A stretch of DNA of 33,246 nucleotides from Streptomyces antarcticus (lineage in GTDB: Bacteria > Actinomycetota > Actinomycetes > Streptomycetales > Streptomycetaceae): assembly GCF_026627255.1 (NCBI RefSeq), contig NZ_JAPNLM010000049.1, positions 1 through 33,246 on the forward strand, read 5' to 3'. Shown piece after piece: positions 14,774 through 21,987 of this stretch (the first letter of the stretch is position 1; the number at the start of each line of letters is the position of its first letter). The notes under the pieces were generated by a model. It did not search any database. It was not told where the DNA came from and was given only the letters and a program-made list of their open reading frames with translations. The position numbers and the translations under genes are program-made.

Positions 14774-14859
14774 CGCTCAAGTCTCGCCGTACAGGACCGC
14801 TCGGCACCCGCTCGAGACCCCCTCGAAGGCCGCTCCACGAAGAGTCGAGGACCACTCGG
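14774..14859 (-). promoter_or_regulatory. Seven-unit phased SARP-type array before the A-like gene
   Basis: Reading the minus strand, heptamers at exact 11-bp steps are CCGAGTG, TCGACTC, TGGAGCG, TCGAGGG, TCGAGCG, CCGAGCG and TGTACGG (from 14859 down to 14787); TTGAGCG follows at 14780, two bases out of phase. TCGAGCG equals the carboxylase heptamer. The plus strand also shows TCG at 11-bp steps because the core is near-palindromic, so the direction is inferred. A good -10 at the 8-bp distance is not evident. The rest of 14713-15021 holds no gene; GGCTATGGCCCG occurs twice (near 14863 and 14983). Confidence 0.55.
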
Positions 14860-15021
14860 AAGGCTATGGCCCGACCCCGCGGGGCATGCCTACGATTCCC
14901 TGGCTCATGCCGAAGCCACACTCTCCCCGTCGCGCTCCGAGAGACCACTCGTAGACGCACGCACATGGAACTGAGCTTTGTGGCTATGGCCCGTCTCACG
15001 AGACTGGACTTGACTGTACTC

Positions 15022-15840
15022 ATGACTCAGAACACGCAGATCACCCTCGTTATCGGCGGTCACGGCAAGACCGGCCGCCGCGTCGCCGAGAAGCTCACCG
15101 CCCAGGGCCGCCAGGTCCGTATCGGCTCCCGCACCGGCGAGCCCGCCTTCGACTGGCACGAGCCCGCCACCTGGGACGCCGCGCTGGAAGGCGTCGACCG
15201 CGTCTACGTCACCTACTACCCCGACCTCGCCTTCCCCGGCGCCGCCGAGCAGGTCGGCGCGTTCTCCCAGGCCGCCGTCGCCAAGGGCGCCCGCCGCCTG
15301 GTCCTGCTCTCGGGCCGCGGCGAGGAGGCCGCCGAGGTCAGCGAGGACAACCTGAAGGCGTCCGGCGCCGACTGGACCGTCGTCCGCTCCAGCTGGTTCA
15401 ACCAGAACTTCTCCGAGAGCTTCTTCCTGGAGCCCGTCCTCGCCGGCGAGATCGCCCTGCCCACCGGGGACGCCGTGGAGGCCTTCGTCGACGCCGACGA
15501 CATCGCCGACGTCGTCGTCGCCTCCCTCACCGACGACAAGCACATCGGCAAGACCTACGAACTGTCCGGCCCCCGCCTCCTCAGCTACACCGACGTCGCC
15601 GCCGAACTGTCCAAGGCCACCGGCCGCGACATCAAGTACATCTCCGTCACCAACGAGGAGTACCGCGCCGTCCTGCGCGAGAACGACCTCCCCGAGGAGT
15701 TCGCCGACCTGTTCACCATGATCCTCGACGGCCGCAACGCGCACCTGGTGCACGGCGTGGAAGAGGCCCTGGGCCGCAAGCCCAAGGACTTCGCCGACTT
15801 CGCCCGCGACGCGGCCGCCGCGGGAGTCTGGAACGTCTGA
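15022..15840 (+). CDS. NmrA-like NAD(P)-binding oxidoreductase
   Basis: This 272-residue protein belongs to the NmrA-like/atypical SDR group. It begins with the dinucleotide-binding strand ITLVIGGHGKTGRRVAEKL (GxxGxxG), continues with VTYYPDLAFPGAAEQ, RLVLLSGRGEE and WTVVRSSWFNQNFSE, and ends in the substrate lid. The classical SDR Tyr-x-x-x-Lys pair is not obvious, as in many NmrA-like proteins. Members act as quinone or NAD(P)H-dependent reductases, or as redox sensors; a tailoring reductase for an aromatic polyketide is possible. I chose the ATG at 15022 because the fold starts directly after it; in-frame upstream starts exist. No strong ribosome-binding site is visible. Confidence 0.8.
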   Translation: MTQNTQITLVIGGHGKTGRRVAEKLTAQGRQVRIGSRTGEPAFDWHEPATWDAALEGVDRVYVTYYPDLAFPGAAEQVGAFSQAAVAKGARRLVLLSGRGEEAAEVSEDNLKASGADWTVVRSSWFNQNFSESFFLEPVLAGEIALPTGDAVEAFVDADDIADVVVASLTDDKHIGKTYELSGPRLLSYTDVAAELSKATGRDIKYISVTNEEYRAVLRENDLPEEFADLFTMILDGRNAHLVHGVEEALGRKPKDFADFARDAAAAGVWNV

Positions 15841-15886
15841 CCGCCGGCACCGCCGGCACCGCCGGCAGCACCCCCGTCACTCCCTG

Positions 15887-15921
15887 ACCGGGCGGCGACT
15901 CTGGTACGGCCGCCGCCCGGT
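15887..15921. terminator. Hairpin after the NmrA-like gene
   Basis: ACCGGGCGGCG (15887-15897) pairs perfectly with CGCCGCCCGGT (15911-15921) across a 13-base loop. It lies between the NmrA-like and hemerythrin-like genes and may end or attenuate the first transcript. There is no T-tract. Confidence 0.4.
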
Positions 15922-15984
15922 GCTCGGACACACCCCGGGGGACGCACACGCGCACCGCGCACGACCGACCGGCAGGAGGCTGCC

Positions 15985-16620
15985 ATGCCCGCACCCAAGT
16001 CGTTCTCCAGCGAACACGGCCTGGAAACACTCCCACCGTACTTCCACGGCTTCGCCCTCATGCACATCGCGATGCGGCGCGACGCGGCCCGGCTGCGCAC
16101 CGCCGCCCCCCAGTGGAGCACGGCGGGAGCCCCCTGGTGGCAGCGCCTGCGCGAGACCATCGAGTGGCACCACACCAGCGAGGACGACGTCCTGTGGCCG
16201 GGACTGCGCCGCAAGGACCCCGACTTCGACGCCCAGGCCCGCGAACTCCACGAGGACCACGAGGAACTCGACGCCGCCATGGACGCCGTCTCCACCGCCA
16301 TCGCCCGCCGCGGCGACGGCCTCGTCCGCGCCTCCCACACCTTCGAGTCGGTGCTCCGCGACCACCTCCGCGACGAAGAACGGATCATCTTCCCCGTCTT
16401 CGAACGCCTAGGTGAACGCGCCTACCTCGCCGAGGAACGCAAAGTCGTCGCCAGCGCCCCGATGCGCGTGATGACCCACCTGCAGCCCTGGATGTTCGAC
16501 GGCGCACCACGCCGGTCCGTCGCGCACGTCTCCGCCACCATCCCGCCGCCCGTCCGCCTCATCGGCGCGACGCTGCTGGCACGGCGCTACGAGCGCACCC
16601 TGAAGGGAATCCTGAAGTGA
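15985..16620 (+). CDS. Hemerythrin-like HHE-domain protein
   Basis: This 211-residue helical protein has the His/Glu ligands of an HHE cation-binding domain: His in FALMHIAMRRD, EWHHTSEDDVLWP, ELHEDHEELD and LRDHLRDEERIIFP. Such proteins hold a di-iron site for O2 or NO sensing or iron storage. The C-terminal 60 residues extend beyond the four-helix bundle (VMTHLQPWMFDGAP). AGGAGG precedes the ATG. The next gene starts inside its stop codon as GTGA, so the two are coupled. Confidence 0.85.
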   Translation: MPAPKSFSSEHGLETLPPYFHGFALMHIAMRRDAARLRTAAPQWSTAGAPWWQRLRETIEWHHTSEDDVLWPGLRRKDPDFDAQARELHEDHEELDAAMDAVSTAIARRGDGLVRASHTFESVLRDHLRDEERIIFPVFERLGERAYLAEERKVVASAPMRVMTHLQPWMFDGAPRRSVAHVSATIPPPVRLIGATLLARRYERTLKGILK

Positions 16621-17108
16621 CAGCCACGACCACCCAGTCCGCCACCCTGGTGGCGGCCACGGTCGGCACCGGACTGATGGCAGGCCTCTACTTCGCCTTC
16701 GACATCTCCGTGATGCCGGGCCTGAGCCGCGGCGACGACCACACCTACGTCACCGCCATGCGCAACATCAACGAAGCCATCGACAACGGCCTGTTCGGCC
16801 TCCTGTTCCTCGGCGCGTTCCTCGCCACCGGCGTCGCCGCCGTCCAGCAGCAGCGCGGCGGCCGCCCCGACGCCGCCCGCTGGGGCTGGACCGCCTTCGC
16901 CCTCTACGGCCTCTCCCTGGCCGTGACCGCCGCCGTCAACATCCCCCTCAACAACCAGCTCGCCCGCGCCGGCGCCGACGCCGCCGCCGCCCGCACCCGC
17001 TTCGGCGGCCGCTGGGCCACCGGCAACCTCATCCGCACCGCCGCCTGCACCGCGGCCCTGGCCGCACTCGGCCGCGCCCTGACCCTCCACGGCCGCGGAT
17101 CGGCGTAA
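16617..17108 (+). CDS. DUF1772/anthrone-oxygenase-family membrane protein
   Basis: This 163-residue protein starts with GTG overlapping the previous stop. It appears to have four membrane segments: about residues 8-28, 56-78, 83-105 and 138-155. Motifs GLYFAFDISVMPGL, NEAIDNGLF and NIPLNNQLA fit the DUF1772 family, which includes anthrone oxygenases of fungal aromatic polyketide pathways. Beside a type II PKS set this could oxidise an anthrone to a quinone. Many DUF1772 proteins occur outside such clusters, however, so that role is inference. It is coupled to the hemerythrin-like gene. Confidence 0.75.
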   Translation: MTATTTQSATLVAATVGTGLMAGLYFAFDISVMPGLSRGDDHTYVTAMRNINEAIDNGLFGLLFLGAFLATGVAAVQQQRGGRPDAARWGWTAFALYGLSLAVTAAVNIPLNNQLARAGADAAAARTRFGGRWATGNLIRTAACTAALAALGRALTLHGRGSA

Positions 17109-17187
17109 CCGGCCCCGCCCCGGCCGCACACCGGCGCCCCCACGCCGCCACGGCCACCCGGCACCACCCGCACCACCCCCGTGAACG

Positions 17188-17230
17188 GCGCCCGCTCTCT
17201 ATTCTCCGTCCCCCGCGGGAGAGCGGGCGC
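17188..17230. promoter_or_regulatory. Inverted repeat around a TATTCT -10 before the AraC gene
   Basis: GCGCCCGCTCTC (17188-17199) is the perfect reverse complement of 17219-17230. TATTCT at 17200-17205 directly follows the left arm and matches a -10 element. The repeat could be an autoregulatory operator or a leader hairpin. No convincing -35 is seen. Confidence 0.45.
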
Positions 17231-17259
17231 TTCGCCGTGTTCCCGGAGAGGATGTACAC

Positions 17260-18258
17260 ATGGACACGCTGACCGGCCTCCTCGAAGGCCCCAAAGCCCG
17301 GGGCGCCTTCCTCCTCAAATCCGTCTTCAACCCGCCCTGGTCCCTGCGCGTCGAAGACCGCGCCCCGCTCTCGGTGGTCACCATGGTCCACGGCGACGCC
17401 TGGCTCATCCCCGACCACGGCGACCCCGTCCCCATCCGCCCCGGAGACGTCGCCGTCGTACGCGGCCCCGACCCCTACACCGTCGCCGACACCCCCACCA
17501 CCCCCGTCCAGATCACCGTCGGCCCCGAACAGCGCTGCAGCACCGAAGAGGGCCAGGACGTCACCGACACCATGGCACTGGGCGTCCGCACCTGGGGCGA
17601 CACCTTCCAGGACGCCGGCTCCGCCGTCATGCTCAGCGGCACCTACCAGGCACCCAGCGAGATCGGCCGCCGCCTCCTCAGCGCCCTGCCCTCCCTCCTG
17701 GTACGCCCCGCCGAAGCCGCCGACAACACCCTGGTCACCCTGCTCACCTCGGAGATCTCCAAAGACGAACCCGGCCAGGAGATCGTCCTGGACCGCCTCC
17801 TGGACCTGCTCCTCATCGGCGTCCTGCGGACCTGGCTCGCCGCCCCCGCCAGCGGCGCCCCCTCCTGGTACCGCGCCCAGGGCGACCCCGTCGTCGGCCC
17901 CGCCCTGCGGCTCCTCCACGAGAACCCCGCCCACGGCTGGACCGTCGCCGAACTCGCCCTGAAAGTCGGCGTCTCCCGCGCCTCCATGGCCCGCCGCTTC
18001 ACCGACATCGTCGGCGAACCCCCGGTCGCCTACCTCACCGGCTGGCGCCTGGCACTCGCCGCCGACCTGCTGCGCGAACCCGACGCCACCGTCGCCACCG
18101 TCGCCCGGCGCGTCGGCTACAGCTCCGCCTTCGCCCTCTCCACCGCCTTCAAACGCGTCCGCGGCGTCAGCCCCCAGGAGTTCCGCACCAACACCGGCCC
18201 CGACACCCCGCAGGAAGCCCCCCGCACCCCCCGCACCGTCGTCCTGCCCGCCCCCTGA
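17260..18258 (+). CDS. AraC-family regulator with N-terminal cupin domain
   Basis: This 332-residue protein has a cupin-type sensor domain at about residues 1-190 (RAPLSVVTMVHGDAWLI, IRPGDVAVVRGPDPY) and a C-terminal AraC double HTH at about 205-310 (WTVAELALKVGVSRASMARR, VATVARRVGYSSAFALSTAF, RGVSPQEFR). This arrangement is typical of Streptomyces AraC regulators that control a neighbouring oxidoreductase. GGAGAGG lies about nine bases before the ATG. The NmrA-like, hemerythrin-like and DUF1772 genes are the likely targets. The ligand is unknown. Confidence 0.9.
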   Translation: MDTLTGLLEGPKARGAFLLKSVFNPPWSLRVEDRAPLSVVTMVHGDAWLIPDHGDPVPIRPGDVAVVRGPDPYTVADTPTTPVQITVGPEQRCSTEEGQDVTDTMALGVRTWGDTFQDAGSAVMLSGTYQAPSEIGRRLLSALPSLLVRPAEAADNTLVTLLTSEISKDEPGQEIVLDRLLDLLLIGVLRTWLAAPASGAPSWYRAQGDPVVGPALRLLHENPAHGWTVAELALKVGVSRASMARRFTDIVGEPPVAYLTGWRLALAADLLREPDATVATVARRVGYSSAFALSTAFKRVRGVSPQEFRTNTGPDTPQEAPRTPRTVVLPAP

Positions 18259-18370
18259 CACCCGCCCCCCGCCCACGGCGGCCCACGGCCGGACCCCTCG
18301 CCGTACGCCGGCCACGGCCCGGGCGGGCCACCGGACCGGGCGCTTCACCAGCCGGGCGGCGGTTCACCGG

Positions 18371-18391
18371 CCCGGCCGGTCACCGGCCGGG
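18371..18391. terminator. Near-perfect palindrome at the end of the PPTase gene
   Basis: CCCGGCCGGT and ACCGGCCGGG flank a single base. The PPTase stop codon (18380-18382) lies at the centre. It sits between the convergent AraC and PPTase genes and could act as a two-way terminator. The loop is too small for a normal RNA hairpin without opening some pairs. Confidence 0.35.
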
Positions 18392-19030
18392 CGGGCGGAC
18401 CACCGCCGTCAGCACCAGCCCCCCGCCCGCCAGCCAGCGGCCCTCGTACACCGGGTCCACCGGCACCGGCACCGGCGGCCGCATCGTGACCGCGAACGTA
18501 CCCGCGGGGGACAGGGCCAGCGAGGCGTCACGGAACCCCAGCCAGATCCCCGTCGCCGGATACCACGCCTTGTACGCGGCCTCCTTCGCGGAGAAGAACA
18601 CCCGCTCCCACGGCAGCGACGGATCCGCTACGGCCAGCGCCGCCAGATGCGCCCGCTCCGCCTCCGACGCGATCAGCCCCAGCACCCCGGCCGGCAGCGG
18701 CCCGGCCGGCTCCGCGTCGATCCCCACCGCCGCCGCCACCGACGCCGGCGCCGCCACCGCCGCCCGGTAGCCCTCGCAGTGGGTGATGCTCCCCACCACC
18801 CCCGCCGGCCAGCCAGGCGCACCGCCCGCCCCCGGCAGCACCGCCACCGGACGGCGCCGCAACTGCGCCAGACACCGCCGGGCACACGCCCGCGCCGTCG
18901 CGAACTGCCGCCGCCGGCCCTCCCGGCGGCCCTCCATCACGGCCGCCTCCGCCGCGAACAGCACAGCGGGCGCCGCGTCGTCGAAAGCCTCCGACGACGT
19001 GACGCCCGGGGGAAGGAGTTCCTCGATCAT
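18380..19030 (-). CDS. 4'-Phosphopantetheinyl transferase (EntD/Sfp type), canonical
   Basis: This 216-residue enzyme transfers phosphopantetheine from CoA to the conserved Ser of carrier proteins. All key motifs are present: GSITHCEGYRAAV, VGIDAEP with the metal-binding Asp and Glu, and FSAKEAAYKAWYP with the catalytic Glu and Lys. Its likely targets are the two ACPs at 24659 and 32972. The start overlaps the hydrolase stop as ATGA, so it is the last gene of a three-gene unit. Its intact motifs contrast with those of the PPTase-like protein at 3821. Confidence 0.93.
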   Translation of the reverse strand: MIEELLPPGVTSSEAFDDAAPAVLFAAEAAVMEGRREGRRRQFATARACARRCLAQLRRRPVAVLPGAGGAPGWPAGVVGSITHCEGYRAAVAAPASVAAAVGIDAEPAGPLPAGVLGLIASEAERAHLAALAVADPSLPWERVFFSAKEAAYKAWYPATGIWLGFRDASLALSPAGTFAVTMRPPVPVPVDPVYEGRWLAGGGLVLTAVVRPPGR

Positions 19031-19863
19031 CTCGAGGCGAGCTCCACCACCGCCGCGACCGCCACCAGCGGACGCTCCAGCGGCAGCATGTGCCCCGCAC
19101 CGGGAACCCGCTCGAAACGCGCGCCCGGCAGCACCTGCGCCAGCGCCTCGGCCAGCCCGGCACCGATCACCTTGTCGCCCTCGCCGTGCAGGACCACCGC
19201 CGGAACACGCACCGACCTCAGTGCCTCGCGCACGTCCCAGCCCCGCGTACAGCGGAAGAAGTCCGCCCGCACCCGGGGCACGGTCGCCGCGAACAGCTGC
19301 CGGTTCACATCCCGCACCACCGGATCCACCCCCTTGCCCATCGTGGACCCCAGCAGCTTCCCGCCCAGCCACCGCCGGCGAAGCGCCCACGAGAACAGCG
19401 GGTTGCCCATCATCTTCACCTCGCTCTCCGGCGTGTCCTGACCGTGCGCCGCCGTCCCCAGCAGCACCAGCCCGCGCAGCCGGCCCGCCGACGGCGACGT
19501 CGCCGCGTACGCCAGGGCGGCGAACCCGCCGCCCGAATGCCCCACGACCACCGCCTCCCGCGCACCGGTCTCGCCCAGCACCGACGCCAGGTCCGCACCC
19601 AGCCGCTCCACCGACACCGGCGTACGGCCCAGCGTCGAGGCACCGTGCCCGCGCTGGTCGTACAGCACCACCCGGTGCCCGGCCCGGATCAGCCGGTCCG
19701 CGACCGTCCCCCACGCCCGCCGCGAGTGCGCCCAGCCGTGCACCAGCACCACGTCACCGGCCGCCACCGAACCCGCCAGCGGCGCCAGCACCGTCACCGC
19801 CAGCTCCGCGCCGTCATCCGTACGGACCGTCACCTCGTGCGTGACCTCCGAAGCCGTACTCAC
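19027..19863 (-). CDS. Alpha/beta hydrolase
   Basis: This 278-residue protein has the full catalytic set: oxyanion loop VLVHGWAHS, nucleophile elbow VVGHSGGG with Ser110, acid Asp230 in LHGEGDKV and His258 in GAGHMLP. It has no signal peptide, so it should act in the cytoplasm. Substrate cannot be assigned; release or trimming of an acyl or ester product is possible, and hydrolysis of the ester made by the neighbouring Baeyer-Villiger-type enzyme would fit. GTG start overlaps the SRPBCC stop as GTGA. Confidence 0.88.
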   Translation of the reverse strand: MSTASEVTHEVTVRTDDGAELAVTVLAPLAGSVAAGDVVLVHGWAHSRRAWGTVADRLIRAGHRVVLYDQRGHGASTLGRTPVSVERLGADLASVLGETGAREAVVVGHSGGGFAALAYAATSPSAGRLRGLVLLGTAAHGQDTPESEVKMMGNPLFSWALRRRWLGGKLLGSTMGKGVDPVVRDVNRQLFAATVPRVRADFFRCTRGWDVREALRSVRVPAVVLHGEGDKVIGAGLAEALAQVLPGARFERVPGAGHMLPLERPLVAVAAVVELASR

Positions 19864-20333
19864 CGCGGCACCCCCGACAGCCGCCGGTTCAGCGACTCGA
19901 ACGCCGCCAGGGTGCCCTTGGAGTGCTCCGCGCCCAGGTCCGCGACCTTCGCCAGCACCTTCAGCCAGCCGTGCGGACTGCCCGTGAAGTGCATCGCGAT
20001 CCGCGTCCGGCCGCCCGCCAGCGGCTCCAGCACGAAACTGCCCGGACCGCGGAAGACCCCCGACACGTACTCGACGTCCAGCCGCCGGCCCGGCTCCACC
20101 GCCACCGTCCGCGAGGTGAAGCGCAGCTTCAGGCCCCCCTTGTCGGACCCCTTGGTGTGCACCGTCACACCGACCTCGCCGCCCACCGCGTCCGGGGCAC
20201 CGGACACCGAGGTGAACGTGTTGTGCGGCACCCACCACTGCTTCGCGCCGCGGAACTCCGCGACGAGCGCCGCCCAGACGTCATCCGCCGGGGCGTCGAT
20301 CACCGCCTCGTCGATCAGGTCGTACGTCGTCAT
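19860..20333 (-). CDS. SRPBCC-family protein (CoxG/cyclase-like)
   Basis: This 157-residue single START-like domain begins TYDLIDEAVIDAPADDVWAALVAEF and has GSFVLEPLAGGRTRIAMHFTGSPHG near the C-terminus. Members bind hydrophobic ligands; some are polyketide cyclases, others are lipid carriers or CO-dehydrogenase CoxG-like proteins. No catalytic assignment is possible. GGAGG lies seven bases before the ATG. It is first in a coupled unit with the hydrolase and PPTase, just 27 bases after a strong terminator. Confidence 0.8.
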   Translation of the reverse strand: MTTYDLIDEAVIDAPADDVWAALVAEFRGAKQWWVPHNTFTSVSGAPDAVGGEVGVTVHTKGSDKGGLKLRFTSRTVAVEPGRRLDVEYVSGVFRGPGSFVLEPLAGGRTRIAMHFTGSPHGWLKVLAKVADLGAEHSKGTLAAFESLNRRLSGVPR

Positions 20334-20359
20334 CTCCAGGCCTCCACTCGGTACGGGAC

Positions 20360-20409
20360 AAAAAAAGGGGGCGGCGGGGACGGGGATGCCTCACCCCGCC
20401 CCCGCCGCC
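20360..20409 (-). terminator. Rho-independent terminator with T-tract
   Basis: On the minus strand CCCCGCCCCCGCCGCC and its partner (20394-20409 and 20370-20385, one mismatch) form a 16-bp GC stem with an eight-base loop. A run of seven T follows (20366 to 20360). It lies after the Tat oxidase gene and immediately before the SRPBCC gene. Confidence 0.8.
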
Positions 20410-20447
20410 GGGACCACACGGCCGCCCTCGGGCGCCGCCGGCCGCCG

Positions 20448-21974
20448 TCAGGCGAAGAAGCCCTGGCCCGGCGTGAACATGCTGTTCGGGTCGTACTTCC
20501 GCTTGGCGTTGACGAACCCGCTCCACCGGGTGCCGAAGTGCTTCTGCCAGTCCGCACCCGACATCGGGATCGAACCCACCAGGTAGCGCTTCGCGCCCAG
20601 ACCCACCGCGATGTCGTACAGCCGCCGGTTCTGGTCGATCATGCCCTGGATGTTGGGCTCACCCGGGTTCGGGAACCGCAGCAGGTCGAACAGGTAGACC
20701 ACCGACTCGTTCGGCATCACCGCCAGCGGCCGCTTGATCTTCGAGGAGTGGAACGGGTAGAAGAGCAGGAACCCCCCGCCCAGCGAACTCGCGTCCAGCT
20801 CCTGCTCCACCAGCTTCATGAACGCCTTCGTCTTCGACGCCGGCAGGAACATGCTCAGCCACGGCTTGGGCGTGTACCAGTGGCCGCCCTCCTTCAGGTA
20901 CGCCTCGTACGCGTCGAGCCGGAACATGTAGTCCCGGTACGTCACGTCCTCGATGACCGCCTCCGCCCGCACGTCCTTCAGGTCGCACAGCAGCCGCGCC
21001 CGGTTCGGCGGCGTCGTGTTGTACGTCGCCCCGACCTCCAGCTTGTACCGCCAGCCCGAGTTGTCCGGAGTGCGCTGCATCTCACCCGCGTGGACCTCGA
21101 ACCGGCCGTCGGCCAGCACCCGCTCGGAGTCGATCAGGTACTGCTCCACCGTGTTGTAGTACAGGCTGAAGATGACGGCCCGCTTCGGCGCCGGAATCAG
21201 CTTCACCTTGGCCCGCACGATGATGCCGACCTGACCGCCGCCCGACAGCGCCGCGTTGAACAGGTCCGGGCGCACCGACGCGGTCGCCGTCACCAGCCTG
21301 CCGTCACCCGTCACGATGTCGATCGACTGCACCGTGTCGCACAGCAGGCCGTAACGCTGCACGGTCCCGCCGATCCCGCCGATGCTGATCGTCCCGCCCA
21401 CCGAGATGTACAGGTAGTCGGGCAGCGCCGGCGGGGTCTTGCCCACCTGCAGCGTGGCGTCCGTCAGCTGACCCCACGTCACCCCGGCCTCGACCACCGC
21501 GTGGTCGCCGCCGATGGACACGATCCGGGACATGCCCTTGGCATCGATGGAGATGCCGCCCGGCACCCGCGCCTGGCCGTACACCGAGTGCGACTCGATG
21601 TCGTCACCCGTACCGCCCTGACCGTTGACGGCGACCTTGATGCCGTTGGCACGGGCGTAGTTGACGATCGTCACGATGTCCTCGACACCACCGGGGCGCA
21701 GCACCGCCCACGGCTTGCTCGGCGCACCGTCGAAGAGGTGACCGAAGTCGTTGGCGAAGGCGTCCACCGTGGCCGGTGTCGTCTCCAGGGTGCCGGTCAG
21801 GCCCGGCACCGGAACCACGTTGGGGTTGCCCGCCGCCTCGGCGGCGGTCGCCCACGTCTGGTCCACCACGTTCCAGCCGACGACGGCCACGGCCGTCGCC
21901 GCCATACCGCCGAGGATCCGGCGGCGGGAGGGCTCGGCGCTCGCGCCGACGTCGGTTCTAGGGGTGCTGCTCAT
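20448..21974 (-). CDS. Tat-exported FAD-linked oxidase, cytokinin-dehydrogenase-like
   Basis: This 508-residue protein has a twin-arginine signal (SRRRILGG at residues 16-23, then a hydrophobic stretch), so it is probably exported folded with FAD. The PCMH FAD-binding domain spans about 85-270 (PWAVLRPGGVEDIVTIVNY, YLYISVGGTISIGGIGGT, DIVTGDGRLVTAT). The C-terminal part resembles the cytokinin-dehydrogenase substrate domain, ending YDPNSMFTPGQGFF. A His-Ser pair at 129-130, followed by VYGQA, may be the covalent flavin site, though the loop before it is longer than usual. It could oxidise an alcohol or amine in the cluster product outside the membrane. It lies 13 bases after the monooxygenase gene in one operon. 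Confidence 0.85.
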   Translation of the reverse strand: MSSTPRTDVGASAEPSRRRILGGMAATAVAVVGWNVVDQTWATAAEAAGNPNVVPVPGLTGTLETTPATVDAFANDFGHLFDGAPSKPWAVLRPGGVEDIVTIVNYARANGIKVAVNGQGGTGDDIESHSVYGQARVPGGISIDAKGMSRIVSIGGDHAVVEAGVTWGQLTDATLQVGKTPPALPDYLYISVGGTISIGGIGGTVQRYGLLCDTVQSIDIVTGDGRLVTATASVRPDLFNAALSGGGQVGIIVRAKVKLIPAPKRAVIFSLYYNTVEQYLIDSERVLADGRFEVHAGEMQRTPDNSGWRYKLEVGATYNTTPPNRARLLCDLKDVRAEAVIEDVTYRDYMFRLDAYEAYLKEGGHWYTPKPWLSMFLPASKTKAFMKLVEQELDASSLGGGFLLFYPFHSSKIKRPLAVMPNESVVYLFDLLRFPNPGEPNIQGMIDQNRRLYDIAVGLGAKRYLVGSIPMSGADWQKHFGTRWSGFVNAKRKYDPNSMFTPGQGFFA

Positions 21975-21987
21975 CTGCGTGCGTCTC

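Noticed and set aside
14799..14864. The phased array before the A-like gene read as a plus-strand operator for the NmrA-like gene
   Set aside because: The plus-strand heptamers (TCGGCAC, TCGAAGG) fit the TCGAGCG class less well than the minus-strand ones, and no -10 lies eight bases after them. It is kept as the less likely option.
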